A stretch of DNA of 64,000 nucleotides from Isoptericola halalbus (GTDB lineage: Bacteria > Actinomycetota > Actinomycetes > Actinomycetales > Cellulomonadaceae). Position numbers and translations under genes: made by a program. Positions 16,416 to 25,653 of this stretch are shown in pieces. The notes beneath the pieces were generated by a model that worked only from the letters and a program-made list of their open reading frames with translations, was not told where the DNA came from and searched no databases. The DNA is taken from positions 1 to 64,000 of the forward strand of contig VJZX01000012.1 in assembly GCA_009663185.1 (NCBI GenBank), read 5' to 3'. Every line of letters begins with the position of its first letter. The first letter of the stretch is position 1.

Positions 16416-17315
16416 TCAGCCCTTCACCGCGCCCGCGCTGGCGTTCATGATCCGGCGCTGGAAGACGAAGAACAGCACCGCCACGGGGATGGTCATGATG
16501 ACCGCGGCGCCGAGCTTGAGCGGGTACTGCGTCCCCTGGCTGAGGGCACCCGACGCCAGCTGGGCCACGCCCTTGGTCAGGTTGAACAGCTCCTGGCTCT
16601 GGGACGCCACGATGAAGTGGGACAGCTCGTTCCACGACCCTTGGAAGGACAGGATCACGATCGTGACGAGCGGCGGCCGTGCCATGGGCAGGACCACCGA
16701 CCAGAACACGCGGAACGTGCCCGCCCCGTCGATGCGCGCCGCCTCCTCGACGCTCGGCGGGATCGACTCGAAGAAGTTCTTCATGATGAAGACCCCCGCC
16801 GCGTCGGCCAGGAGCGGGATGATGAGGCCCGCGTACGAGTCGTAGATGCCGAGCGTGTTGATCACGAGGAACTTCGGGATGAGCAGGACGACGCTCGGCA
16901 CGGCCATGACGGCGACGACCCCCGCGAAGACCACGCCCCGGCCCCGGAACGGCAGCCGCGCGAGCGCGTAACCGGCCATGGAGACGAACATGACGCGCCC
17001 GAGCGTCACGACGAGCGTCACGATCACCGAGTTCTGGAACCACAGCGGGAAGTCCGAGTTGAGGAACAGCCGCTCGTAGGCCGCGGTCGTGAACGTCGCG
17101 GGCACGAGCGACAGCGGGTTCCCCGCGGCGTCGGCGGTCGTCTTGAACGACGTGGAGATCGAGATGAGGAACGGGAAGATGTACACGACGGCGAGCGCCA
17201 CGAGCAGCGCGTAGACGAGTGACGTCGTGGTCATCCACCGCGCGGTCGGCGGGCGCCGCCCAGGGGGAGCTCCAGCACCATCGGCTCGCACAGGTGCGTC
17301 GGCGACGGCGGTCAT
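16416..17315 (-). CDS. Carbohydrate ABC transporter permease (MalG type)
   Basis: A 299-residue inner-membrane subunit with six hydrophobic segments after a 35-residue cytoplasmic lead. The coupling EAA loop is EEAARIDGAGTFRVFWSVVL (around residue 205), and the family C terminus is RRIMNASAGAVKG. It starts at ATG 17315, overlapping the stop of the upstream permease (17312-17315). With that permease and the binding protein it makes an importer of the MalFGE class; no ATPase lies in the operon. Confidence 0.9.
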   Translation of the reverse strand: MTAVADAPVRADGAGAPPGRRPPTARWMTTTSLVYALLVALAVVYIFPFLISISTSFKTTADAAGNPLSLVPATFTTAAYERLFLNSDFPLWFQNSVIVTLVVTLGRVMFVSMAGYALARLPFRGRGVVFAGVVAVMAVPSVVLLIPKFLVINTLGIYDSYAGLIIPLLADAAGVFIMKNFFESIPPSVEEAARIDGAGTFRVFWSVVLPMARPPLVTIVILSFQGSWNELSHFIVASQSQELFNLTKGVAQLASGALSQGTQYPLKLGAAVIMTIPVAVLFFVFQRRIMNASAGAVKG

Positions 17316-18436
17316 GGCTTCTCACCTCCCGGGGTGCCGCCCGTACGGTAGAACCGCTTGCGGGCGGGGACGATGTCGCGCTCGACCAGCACGATGCGCT
17401 GGACGATCGTCATGGCGACGATGATCGCGAAGAGGATGAACGCGATCGCCGCACCCCTGCCCCACTGCTGGCCGTTGAACGACGTCTCGTACGACAGGTA
17501 CGCGGGTGTGAGCGTCGTCTTGCCGGGCGAGCCACGGGTGCCTGTGTAGATCTGGTCGAACACCTGCCACGTGCCGATGAGGCCGAGCGTGACGACGGTG
17601 AAGATCGTCGGGCGCAGCATCGGGATCGTCACGTACCGCAGGCGCTGCCATGCCGTCGTGCCGTCGACCATCGCGGCCTCCTCGACCTCGCCCGAGATGT
17701 TCTGCAGCGCCGCGAGGAAGAGCAGCATGAACGTGCCCGACGTCGTGAAGATCGCCATGATGATGAACACGCACATGGCGACGCTGGGCCCGGCCAACCA
17801 CTGCCACCAGGACAGCCCGAGGAAGGGCGCGGACTGCAGCGGCGCGGGCGGCTGGTCGACCCCGAGGGCGTTCAGGATGACGTGCAGCACGCCCCGCGGG
17901 TCGTCGATCCAGTTGGGCCCGTCGACGCTCAGGTAGCTCAGCATCCGGTTGACCGAACCCGAGGCGGTGAACAGGAACAAGAACACGACGGTGATGGCCA
18001 CCGAGCTCGTCACCGACGGGAAGTAGAAGGCGGTGCGGAAGAATCCCTTGCCGCGCAGGATCCGGCGGTTGACCAGTACCGCCAGCGCTAGTGAGAGCGC
18101 CGTCTGGATCGGCACCACGAGCAGCACGTAGTACGCGTTGTTCCGCAGCGACGTCGCGAAGTCGCGCTGCGCCAGGCCCCCGCCCGCGAGCAGCTCGGCG
18201 TAGTTCTGCCCGCCCACGTAGTTCGCGTCCCCGCCGAACGGGTTGCCGCGCCCGGTCCAGTCGGACACGCTGACCCACGCCGCCATGATGATGGGCAGCA
18301 CGAGGAACAGCCCGAGCAGGACCAGCGTGGGGGTGACGAACACCCACCCCGCCGCGGCCTGCTCGGATCGGATGTTCCGGCCGGGACGACGACGCAGCGG
18401 CTGCATCGTCGTCCCGGCCGGCCGGTTCGTGGCCAC
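17312..18436 (-). CDS. Carbohydrate ABC transporter permease (MalF type)
   Basis: A 374-residue permease if it starts at GTG 18436 (MATNRPAG), or 364 residues from ATG 18406. I favour the GTG because GGAGG is well placed upstream and because a GTGA overlap with the binding-protein gene would be restored by one base change (see that gene). The membrane region begins with AAAGWVFVTPTLVLLGLFLV; the EAA loop is EEAAMVDGTTAWQRLRYVTI; the periplasmic insert at residues 165-230 is longer than usual. The reading frame is intact throughout. Confidence 0.88.
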   Translation of the reverse strand: MATNRPAGTTMQPLRRRPGRNIRSEQAAAGWVFVTPTLVLLGLFLVLPIIMAAWVSVSDWTGRGNPFGGDANYVGGQNYAELLAGGGLAQRDFATSLRNNAYYVLLVVPIQTALSLALAVLVNRRILRGKGFFRTAFYFPSVTSSVAITVVFLFLFTASGSVNRMLSYLSVDGPNWIDDPRGVLHVILNALGVDQPPAPLQSAPFLGLSWWQWLAGPSVAMCVFIIMAIFTTSGTFMLLFLAALQNISGEVEEAAMVDGTTAWQRLRYVTIPMLRPTIFTVVTLGLIGTWQVFDQIYTGTRGSPGKTTLTPAYLSYETSFNGQQWGRGAAIAFILFAIIVAMTIVQRIVLVERDIVPARKRFYRTGGTPGGEKP

Positions 18437-19704
18437 GGCGCCACCGCCTCCATGGAGGACTGCACCGACGTCAGGATCGTCTGCGGGTCGGCATTCTTGA
18501 GGCCCTCGAGCTGGGCGTTGAAGTCCGCGATGACCTCCGCGATGCCCTCGACCGGCGGCACGCCCTGGGCGTAGTCGACGCCCTCGATGAAGGCCGACTG
18601 CTCGGGGAACTGCTCGGCCCACTGGTCACGGACGGACTCGACGGACGGCATGACGCCGAAGCCCTCGGCGAACGTCATCTGCTGCTCGTCGGACACCAGG
18701 AAGCGCACGAGCTCGATCGCGGCCTCCTTGTTGTCCGAGTCCGCGGCGATGCCCCAGCAGTTGGTGAACTGCAGGGTGCCGGACCCGCCCGGGCCTTCGG
18801 GCAGCGGGACGACGGTGTATTCGATGTCCGGGAAGTCGTTCGTCAGCGCGCCGACGACCCAGTTGCCCTCGATGGTCATGGCCGCCCGGCCCGTGCCGAA
18901 GGCCTCGCCGCCCCAGCCGGAGTCGACCGCGGACGGGTACGCCGCAGTGCCGTCGGCCAGCATCTCCTTGACGAAGGCAAGCGCCTCGGCGTTCTCCGGG
19001 GTGTCGACGTTCGCCGATCCGGCATCGTCGACGAGCCCGCCTCCCGCCTGGGCCATGAACGTGCCGACGCGCTGCCACTCGGGTCCGAAGCTCAGGCCGG
19101 CCTGGTCGCCCGTCGTGAGCTGCTCGGCCACGGAGCGCAGGTCGTCCCACGTGGTCGGGTAGTCGGCCTCGGTGAGCCCGGCCTCCTGCCACGCGGCGTT
19201 GTTGATGACGAGCGCGAGCGTCGAGAAGTCCTTGGGCGCGCAGTAGAACGTGTCCTCGTAGGTGAACGACTCGACGAGCGTCGGGTAGAAGTCCGCCTCG
19301 ATCTGGTCCGCGTACGGCTCGAGCGAGCCGTTGGCCGCGTAGCCGGCGAAGTGGTCGACGCCGACGTAGAACACGTCGGGCGGCGAGCCGGCCGCGAAGC
19401 CCTGACTGAGCTGCTGCGGGAGATCGGCCGCGACGTTGAGGTTGGCCTCGGTACCGGACTCGGCGGACCAGGCCTCGAGCGCCTCGGTCACCGACTGTGT
19501 CTCGGCGTCGCCGGACGATCCGATGAGCACCTCGATCGGTCCACCGCCGTCACCGCCGTCGCCGCCGGTGTCACCGTCCTCGTCGAAGCCGGACCCGCCG
19601 CCGCAGGCCGCCAGGGTGAGCGCCGCGACCGACGCGGTGACGGCCGCGAGCGAGCCGCGGGCCCGGCGTGTGGACCTGCTGGTTCGTGAGGTCGTCGTTG
19701 ACAT
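18088..19704 (-). CDS. Extracellular sugar-binding lipoprotein, apparent stop-codon loss
   Basis: The genuine protein is about 423 residues: lipobox LTLAAC at residue 34, then a family 1 solute-binding fold (EAWSAESGTEANLNVAADLP; GYAANGSLEPYADQIEADFY; GVMPSVESVRDQWAEQFPEQ), ending naturally at ILTSVQSSMEAV near residue 421. The frame has no stop there and continues about 115 residues to 18088, all inside the permease gene, with Arg/Pro/Ser/Cys-rich sequence typical of out-of-frame reading. The codon at 18435-18433 is TGG where TGA would give a normal end. GAAGGAGA precedes the start. Substrate unknown. Confidence 0.8.
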   Translation of the reverse strand: MSTTTSRTSRSTRRARGSLAAVTASVAALTLAACGGGSGFDEDGDTGGDGGDGGGPIEVLIGSSGDAETQSVTEALEAWSAESGTEANLNVAADLPQQLSQGFAAGSPPDVFYVGVDHFAGYAANGSLEPYADQIEADFYPTLVESFTYEDTFYCAPKDFSTLALVINNAAWQEAGLTEADYPTTWDDLRSVAEQLTTGDQAGLSFGPEWQRVGTFMAQAGGGLVDDAGSANVDTPENAEALAFVKEMLADGTAAYPSAVDSGWGGEAFGTGRAAMTIEGNWVVGALTNDFPDIEYTVVPLPEGPGGSGTLQFTNCWGIAADSDNKEAAIELVRFLVSDEQQMTFAEGFGVMPSVESVRDQWAEQFPEQSAFIEGVDYAQGVPPVEGIAEVIADFNAQLEGLKNADPQTILTSVQSSMEAVAPWPRTGRPGRRCSRCVVVPAGTSDPSRPRRGGCSSPPRWSCSGCSSCCPSSWRRGSACPTGPGAATRSAGTRTTWAGRTTPSCSRAGAWRSATSRRRCGTTRTTCCSWCRSRRRSH

Positions 19705-19748
19705 CGTGTTTCTCTCCTTCGGTGTGGATGAGGCGCCCGCGCTGGGGG

Positions 19749-20801
19749 TCAGCGTGGGGCGCGGGTCGTCCCGCGGACGACGAGATAGGGCTCGATGAGT
19801 GCCTGCCGGTTCACGGCGTCGGGGCGCCCGTCGATCTGGGCGCGCAGCAGCTCGACCGCCCGGGCCGCGACGTCACCGACGGGCTGGGCGACGCTCGTGA
19901 GGTCGACGGCGCCCGCGACGGGCGTGTCGTCGAACCCCGTCACCGCGACGGGCGCCCGGTCGGGGCGCGACGTCGCGAGCTCGCGCACGGCGGCGAGCGC
20001 GCCGAGGGCGATCGAGTCGCTCACGCACACGAGCGCGGTGACGTCGTCGCGGACGAGCGCCCGGTTCGCCGCCGCCGCGCCCTGCGCCACGCCGTCGTCC
20101 ATCGTCCGGTGCACGACGGCGTCGCCCGCCAGCCCGGCATCGGCGAGGGCCTCGTACCATCCGGCGTGGCGGTCGTCCCCGACGCCCGAGCCCTCGGGCC
20201 AGCCGAGGAACGCGATGTGCCGGTGACCGGCGTCGAGCAGGTGCCGGGTCGCGGCGCGCGTGCCGGCGCGGCCGTCGATGTCGACCCACGCGTGCTCGTG
20301 CGACGTCCCGTCCCCGGTGCCGGCGTCGTCCCACGGCCGGCCGAACGACACGAACGGCACGTCGTGGTCGGCGAGCCACCGGGTGCGCGGGTCGCCCTCG
20401 TGGGTGGCCGTGAGCACGAACCCGTCGATGCCCGTCGTGGCGCGCAGGTTCTCGTACTCGCGGATCTCGGCCTCGTCGTCGTCGGCGGTGAAGAGCATGA
20501 CGCGCAGGCCCGCGCGCTGCGCCTCGTCGGTGAGCGCGTGCAGGAACCGGTCGAGAACCTGGCCGCTGATGCCGTCCGTCGTGGGCGGCATGCGCAGGCC
20601 CAGCACGTACGAGCGGCGCGTGCGCAGCTGGCGCGCGACGACGTTGGGCCGGTAGTCGAGCTCGGCGATGGCCCGCAGGACGCGCTCGCGCGTGTCGGGC
20701 AGCACGACCTCGGGCGAGTTGAGCACGTTGGAGACCGTCTGGCGCGACACCTTGGCGTGCGCGGCCACGGTAGCCAGCGTCGGCCTCGACTCCTGTGCCA
20801 T
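19749..20801 (-). CDS. LacI family transcriptional regulator
   Basis: A 350-residue repressor. HTH and hinge: TLATVAAHAKVSRQTVSNVL then ELDYRPNVVARQLRT (residues 8-60). A periplasmic-binding-like sugar domain follows (VLGLRMPPTT; VFTADDD-like region; CVSDSIALGALAAVREL; GFDDTPVAGAVDLTSVAQPV). It is the first gene of the leftward unit LacI, binding protein, two permeases, and is divergent from the debranching-type enzyme gene, so it probably controls both directions through the paired operators between them. Confidence 0.9.
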   Translation of the reverse strand: MAQESRPTLATVAAHAKVSRQTVSNVLNSPEVVLPDTRERVLRAIAELDYRPNVVARQLRTRRSYVLGLRMPPTTDGISGQVLDRFLHALTDEAQRAGLRVMLFTADDDEAEIREYENLRATTGIDGFVLTATHEGDPRTRWLADHDVPFVSFGRPWDDAGTGDGTSHEHAWVDIDGRAGTRAATRHLLDAGHRHIAFLGWPEGSGVGDDRHAGWYEALADAGLAGDAVVHRTMDDGVAQGAAAANRALVRDDVTALVCVSDSIALGALAAVRELATSRPDRAPVAVTGFDDTPVAGAVDLTSVAQPVGDVAARAVELLRAQIDGRPDAVNRQALIEPYLVVRGTTRAPR

Positions 20802-20840
20802 GTCGCTCCCTCGCGATCTCTCCGGCCGCGCTCTCCGCGG

Positions 20841-20889
20841 TTTGAACGATCTAATACAGGACGATAGCCTGAACTCTTAGATCGTTCAA
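20841..20889. promoter_or_regulatory. Two inverted LacI-type operator sites
   Basis: TTTGAACGATCTAA (20841-20854) and its exact reverse complement core TTAGATCGTTCAA (20877-20889) lie in the gap between the divergent LacI gene and the debranching-type gene, centred 36 bases apart. Each is itself a loose palindrome around a central CG, the usual LacI-family operator form. Two sites allow independent repression of each direction or a small loop. Confidence 0.65.
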
Positions 20890-20921
20890 GTCACCCTGAC
20901 CCGCACCGAAGGAGTCGCACC

Positions 20922-22946
20922 ATGGCTGGAGTCCAGCCGTTCCTGCACGACCTGCTCGTCACGCTGCGAGCGCCCAGCCAGGTCTGGTGCGCGCGCGGCG
21001 GGCAAGTCCGTCCCGACGGCGCCCAGGGCGTCTACCACGCCGACGTGCGCGTGCTGAGCACCGCCGTCGTGCGGGTGGACGACGTGGAGCCCGAGCCGAT
21101 CTCCGCCGGTCCGTCCGGGCCCGGCGAGCTCGAGGCCGTGGGCGTGCTGCGCATGATCGACGGCCCCGGCCCCGACCCGACGGCGATGCTGCGCCGGCGA
21201 CGCACCGTGCGCCCGGGGCAGGTGGTCGAGGAGCTCGAGCTGTCGTGCGCCACGGCCGACCCGGTCTCCGGCCGCGTGACCCTGCGCGTCGCGAGCGACC
21301 TCGCGCGCATGGAGGAGATCAAGCACGGCGTCGAGACCTACCCGGTGGCGCCCACCGCCGCGCCTGACGGCGTGACGTGGAGCGACGGTTCCACCGTCGT
21401 CGAGGTCGACGCACCGGGCGCGTCGGTCGAGATCGACGACGACGGCGCGACGCTCGTCTGGGACGTGACCGTCACGCCCGGCGAGCCCGTCACGCTGAGC
21501 TGGGGCGTACGCACCGAGGTGCCGAGCGTGGTGTCCGCGCCGACGAGCCCCGAGCCCGAGTGGTCGGCCCTGACAGTCGATGCGGACGACAAGCGGCTGG
21601 CTCCCCTGGTGCTGCGTTCCCTCGAGGACCTCGCGGGGTTGCGCATGAGCGCGGACTTCGCGCCGGGCGACACGTTCCTCGCGGCAGGCGCGCCCTGGTT
21701 CTTCACGCTCTTCGGGCGTGACTCGCTGTGGGCGGCACGCATGCTGCTGCCGCTCGGCACCGACCTCGCCCGCGGAACGCTGCGCACGCTCGCGGCCCGA
21801 CAGGGCGCGGTGACGGACGTCGACACCGCCGAGGAGCCGGGCAAGATCCTGCACGAGGTACGCAGCGCCCCCCTGAGGATCGACGACGGCACGACGCTGC
21901 CTCCGCTGTACTACGGCACGGTCGACGCCACCTGTCTGTGGATCTGCCTGCTCCACGATGCCTGGCGCTGGGGCATGGCTCCCGAGGATGTCGAGGCGCT
22001 GCTGCCAGCTCTCGATCGCGCGCTCGCCTGGATGCGAGACCACGGCGACGCCGACGGCGACGGGTTCCTCGACTACGCCGACACCAGCGGGCACGGGCTG
22101 AGCAACCAGGGCTGGAAGGACTCGGGCGACTCCATCCAGTGGCACGACGGCCGGCTCGCCGAGGGGCCGATCGCGCTCAGCGAGGTGCAGGCCTACGCGT
22201 ACGAGGCCGCCATGGGCGGGGCCGACCTGCTCGACGCGTTCGGGCGTGACGGCGGGGCCACGTGGCGTGCGTGGGCCGCCGAGCTCAAGTCACGGTTCCG
22301 GGGCGCGTTCTGGCTGTCCGACGACGACGGCCCCTACGTCGCGATCGCGCTCGACCGGCACGGCAAGCCCGTGGACTCCGTCGCCTCCAACATGGGCCAC
22401 CTGCTCGGCACGGGACTGCTCGACCCGGACGAGGAGCGGTCGGTGGCGCGGCGGCTCGTGGCCCCGGACCTGAGCTCCGGCTACGGGCTGCGCACCCTGT
22501 CGGCCGGCGCGACCGGGTACTGGCCGCTGCGCTACCACGGCGGCACCGTGTGGACCCACGACACCGCCATCACCGTGCTGGGCATGGCCAGGGCCGGGCT
22601 GGGCTCCGAGGCGGCGGTGCTGGCGCGCGGGCTGCTCGAGGCCGCCCCGCACCTGGGCTACCAGCTGCCCGAGCTCTACGGCGGCAACGCCGTCGGCGAC
22701 GGACCCGGGCCGCTGCCCTACCCCGCCGCATGTCACCCGCAGGCGTGGTCCGCCGCGTCCGCCGTCACGCTGCTCACCGCGATCCTCGGCCTGTCGCCGT
22801 CCCTCGACGCCGACGGCGGGCTCGACGTCGCGCCGATCGTCCCGTCACCGGTCGGAGCGCTCCACGTCGAGGGCCTGCGCGTCGGGTCGACGCGGTTCGC
22901 GGTCGACGTCGACGCCGGTGGTGCGGTCGCGACCTCGGCGTCGTGA
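20922..22946 (+). CDS. Glycogen debranching-type enzyme (amylo-alpha-1,6-glucosidase family)
   Basis: A 674-residue cytoplasmic enzyme with an N-terminal GDE domain (residues 10-200; LVTLRAPSQVWCARGGQVRP, GVYHADVRVLSTAVV) and a C-terminal alpha/alpha toroid (APWFFTLFGRDSLWAARMLL; YYGTVDATCLWICLLHDAW; GLSNQGWKDSGDSIQWHDGR; PLRYHGGTVWTHDTAITVLG). The toroid residues correspond to the catalytic region of the family. Many such stand-alone proteins act on sugars other than glycogen, so the importer divergent from it, not glycogen, may define the substrate. AAGGAG precedes the ATG. Confidence 0.85.
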   Translation: MAGVQPFLHDLLVTLRAPSQVWCARGGQVRPDGAQGVYHADVRVLSTAVVRVDDVEPEPISAGPSGPGELEAVGVLRMIDGPGPDPTAMLRRRRTVRPGQVVEELELSCATADPVSGRVTLRVASDLARMEEIKHGVETYPVAPTAAPDGVTWSDGSTVVEVDAPGASVEIDDDGATLVWDVTVTPGEPVTLSWGVRTEVPSVVSAPTSPEPEWSALTVDADDKRLAPLVLRSLEDLAGLRMSADFAPGDTFLAAGAPWFFTLFGRDSLWAARMLLPLGTDLARGTLRTLAARQGAVTDVDTAEEPGKILHEVRSAPLRIDDGTTLPPLYYGTVDATCLWICLLHDAWRWGMAPEDVEALLPALDRALAWMRDHGDADGDGFLDYADTSGHGLSNQGWKDSGDSIQWHDGRLAEGPIALSEVQAYAYEAAMGGADLLDAFGRDGGATWRAWAAELKSRFRGAFWLSDDDGPYVAIALDRHGKPVDSVASNMGHLLGTGLLDPDEERSVARRLVAPDLSSGYGLRTLSAGATGYWPLRYHGGTVWTHDTAITVLGMARAGLGSEAAVLARGLLEAAPHLGYQLPELYGGNAVGDGPGPLPYPAACHPQAWSAASAVTLLTAILGLSPSLDADGGLDVAPIVPSPVGALHVEGLRVGSTRFAVDVDAGGAVATSAS

Positions 22947-22951
22947 CGGCC

Positions 22952-24268
22952 TCACCCCGTCAACGGGTACGCGACGAGGTCGCCGTGCGACGCTCCCCCG
23001 TCCACCTCGACGCCGAGCGACGCGACCGGCCGGGGGACGACGTGCGCGAGGGCGGCGCCCCCGGCGAAGACCTCGACCACGGGCCCGTCCAGCACGACGC
23101 GAACGTCGCCCCCGATCAGCGGCACGGACTCCGGGTGCTCCGGACCGACGGGGCGGAGCACGCCGCCTCGGACCGTGAGCCGTAGGTGCTCGGCGCCCGA
23201 CGCATCGCGGAGGACGAGGTCGGAGTCCTGCATGGGTGACCAGACGACGTCTGCGGCGGCCGGCACGCGGACGTCACCGTCCCGCGGCGCCACCGGCTCA
23301 CCCCGGCGCGCAGCCACGCCGGGGTGCGGCGCCGCGACGACGCTCGCGCCGTCGGGCCCGAGCTCGAGCCGGTGCGGGATGCTGTTGGCGCCGGCCCAGC
23401 CGGCGTCGGCGCCGCCGACGCCCGGCATCCAGTAGATGATGCCGCGCTCGGCGTCGAGGTCGCGCAGGGCCGAGCCGGCGTAGTAGCCCCGGCCGTACGT
23501 GAGCCGGCCCCATCGCTCAGGGGTGAAGACGCCGTCGGCGTAGGTTCCGACGGCACAGGCCTCGTAGAACGTCTCGGTCGGCCGCCATGCGGCGACGGTC
23601 AGCACGTGCTTGTCACCGAGGGCGAAGAACTGGGGGCACTCCCACACGTCGCCCGCCCACACGGGATCCTTCAGGGCTCCTGACCGGGCGAGGAACTCAC
23701 CGTCGTACCGCCAGGTGTCCAGGTCCGGCGAGGAGTAGGAGAGCGCTGTCGCCGTCCCGTCGGTCCTGCCGGCGCCCACGAGCATGCGCCAGCCGTCGCC
23801 GTCGCGGAACACGTACGGGTCCCGGAACGCGACGACCGGGTACCCCTCGGGCAGCTCGGCCACGACCTCGCCCTTGACCCACGTGTCCCAGTCGTCGTCG
23901 GCGGCGCGCGCGACGCGGATGCGACCGACCCGGAAGTCGTCGACGTCGACGGAGGTGTAGAAGATCCGCGCGGCGCCATCGTCGGGAACGACGACGCAGC
24001 CCGACCAGCAGCCGCCGTCACCGTCGCCCGGCTCCAGTGCCACGGGCCGCGGGTGCCAGGTCAGTCCGTCGTCGGAGACGGCGTGCCCCCAGCGGCACTC
24101 CGGCGCCCACTCTGTGCGCCCGGGGACGTGCTGGAAGAACAGGTGGTAGCGGCCGCGGTGCACGACCGGGCCCAGCGGGTCGTTGATCCAGCCCGCAGGC
24201 ACCGTGTGGTGGAGGACCGGCCGGAAGACCGCGGAGCCCGGGGCCGGCGCAGAGGTCTGCGTGGTCAT
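22952..24268 (-). CDS. Glycoside hydrolase family 32 (beta-fructosidase/levanase/sucrase type)
   Basis: A 438-residue enzyme with no signal peptide, so intracellular. The three GH32 acidic motifs are present: WINDPLGP with nucleophile Asp30, FRDPYVF with transition-state stabiliser Asp150, and WECPQFF with acid/base Glu210. A C-terminal beta-sandwich (residues 330-438) follows the five-blade propeller. The ATG at 24268 overlaps the stop of the GH172 gene (ATGA). It should release terminal beta-fructose from imported fructo-oligosaccharide or sucrose. The same frame remains open upstream across two other genes to 26404, which is a GC artefact. Confidence 0.92.
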   Translation of the reverse strand: MTTQTSAPAPGSAVFRPVLHHTVPAGWINDPLGPVVHRGRYHLFFQHVPGRTEWAPECRWGHAVSDDGLTWHPRPVALEPGDGDGGCWSGCVVVPDDGAARIFYTSVDVDDFRVGRIRVARAADDDWDTWVKGEVVAELPEGYPVVAFRDPYVFRDGDGWRMLVGAGRTDGTATALSYSSPDLDTWRYDGEFLARSGALKDPVWAGDVWECPQFFALGDKHVLTVAAWRPTETFYEACAVGTYADGVFTPERWGRLTYGRGYYAGSALRDLDAERGIIYWMPGVGGADAGWAGANSIPHRLELGPDGASVVAAPHPGVAARRGEPVAPRDGDVRVPAAADVVWSPMQDSDLVLRDASGAEHLRLTVRGGVLRPVGPEHPESVPLIGGDVRVVLDGPVVEVFAGGAALAHVVPRPVASLGVEVDGGASHGDLVAYPLTG

Positions 24269-25629
24269 GCTTCCATCCTTCCCTCGGCGTCGAACGACGC
24301 ACGGATCTGCCGCGACCGCTCGGCGTTGCCCGCCTCCCACGCGTCGACCTCGGCGCGCCGCTCCGCGCGGACCCGGTCGCGCAGCGCGACGAACTCCTCC
24401 ATCCGCGCGGCCGTCGCCTCGCGGGCCGCCCTCTGGTCGGCTGTGAGCTCCGGGAGGCCGGTGTGCGCGACGGCGTCGCGTGGCCGCAGCGGGAGCCGCT
24501 CGTCGACGGGCGGGATCGTCAGGACGGGGCTGGGCAGCGTCTGGTACCAGTACGCGACCGACGACCAGTCGTCGGAGAGATGGTTGGCGTGCCCGTGCTC
24601 GAACGTCACCCTGATCCGCGTGCTGAAGCGGATCGGGTCGACCAGGTGGAACCGGTACGAGTGGTGGAAGCCGGGGACGTCCTCCTCGTGCACGATCGTT
24701 CCGTTGAACAGGTACGCGTTGCGCTGCATGCCCCACGCGTGCCCGAAGTAGTCCTCCATGCCCGTGCCGTGCAGGCTCGGCGGCCACGTGTCGTCGTCGA
24801 TGAAGATCATGTCGTCGCCCTCGCCCCACCACGAGCCCTGGAAGTGGCGGACCGCGAGGGTGCAGCCGACGTAGTGGCCGCTCCCGGTGGTCTCGAGCGC
24901 GACGTAGTTGTCCTTGCCGTCGAGGTTCGCGATGGCGACCTCGATGCTGTTCGTCTGCAGGTCCGGGCCCCAGCCCGGGTTCGGCCGCGCCTGGCGGTAG
25001 TGCGCGTGGAAGTATGCGACGTCGCCGGCGAGCGGCTCGCGGTACAGCTCGTAGTCGACGTAGAAGTACTGCAGGTAGGGCACGTCGTTCTGGTTCTCGA
25101 CAGTGACGCGCGCCCGCCGGGCGAACGGCATCTGGAAGTATGAGTTGAACGCCGCGCTGCCGCCGAACGTGTGCTCCTCGGGCTCCTTGGCCGACACCGA
25201 CAGCGGCAGCGACTCGTACGACCCGGACAGCGAGTTCATCAGCCCGAAGAAGTCGCCGAGCGGTGCGACGACGCTCGGCGTCTCCTGGTCGTCCCAGTAG
25301 ATGCGCAGGACGACCTTGCGGTAGTAGTCCGGGTCGACGACCTCCCAGCTCACACCGAGCGCGTTGTGGATCTCGAGCATGGGGACACCGACGACGTCGG
25401 TCGGGATCTGGCCGGGTCCCGGCTGCAGCCGGCAGGACTGCGTCATCCAGATGTGCGTGATCACGCCCGGGCCGTGGAGATCGGCCAGCACACGCTCCTC
25501 GCCGGGCATGACGATCCAGTTGTCGCGGTTGCGGCCCGTCTGGTCCCAGCTCGAGGCGCGCGCCGTGCGCGCGTCGCGCAGCCGGGTGACGTCGGCGAGG
25601 AGTCCGGCGCGGGGTCCGGAGGTGGTCAT
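24265..25629 (-). CDS. Glycoside hydrolase family 172 (DUF2961)
   Basis: A 454-residue cytoplasmic protein of the DUF2961/GH172 jelly-roll family: NRDNWIVMPGEERVLADLHG, GVITHIWMTQSC, YFDDE-like region WDDQETPSVVAPLGDFFGL, FNSYFQMPFARRARVTVENQ, and GTGMEDYFGHAWGMQ. The family includes difructose dianhydride I synthase/hydrolase and alpha-D-arabinofuranosidases. Its pairing with GH32 and a dedicated importer points to alpha-linked fructose or difructose anhydride rather than arabinan. The C-terminal 70 residues are charged and helical. Confidence 0.88.
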   Translation of the reverse strand: MTTSGPRAGLLADVTRLRDARTARASSWDQTGRNRDNWIVMPGEERVLADLHGPGVITHIWMTQSCRLQPGPGQIPTDVVGVPMLEIHNALGVSWEVVDPDYYRKVVLRIYWDDQETPSVVAPLGDFFGLMNSLSGSYESLPLSVSAKEPEEHTFGGSAAFNSYFQMPFARRARVTVENQNDVPYLQYFYVDYELYREPLAGDVAYFHAHYRQARPNPGWGPDLQTNSIEVAIANLDGKDNYVALETTGSGHYVGCTLAVRHFQGSWWGEGDDMIFIDDDTWPPSLHGTGMEDYFGHAWGMQRNAYLFNGTIVHEEDVPGFHHSYRFHLVDPIRFSTRIRVTFEHGHANHLSDDWSSVAYWYQTLPSPVLTIPPVDERLPLRPRDAVAHTGLPELTADQRAAREATAARMEEFVALRDRVRAERRAEVDAWEAGNAERSRQIRASFDAEGRMEA

Positions 25630-25653
25630 CAGGGTCCTTTCGGGTATGAGGGG

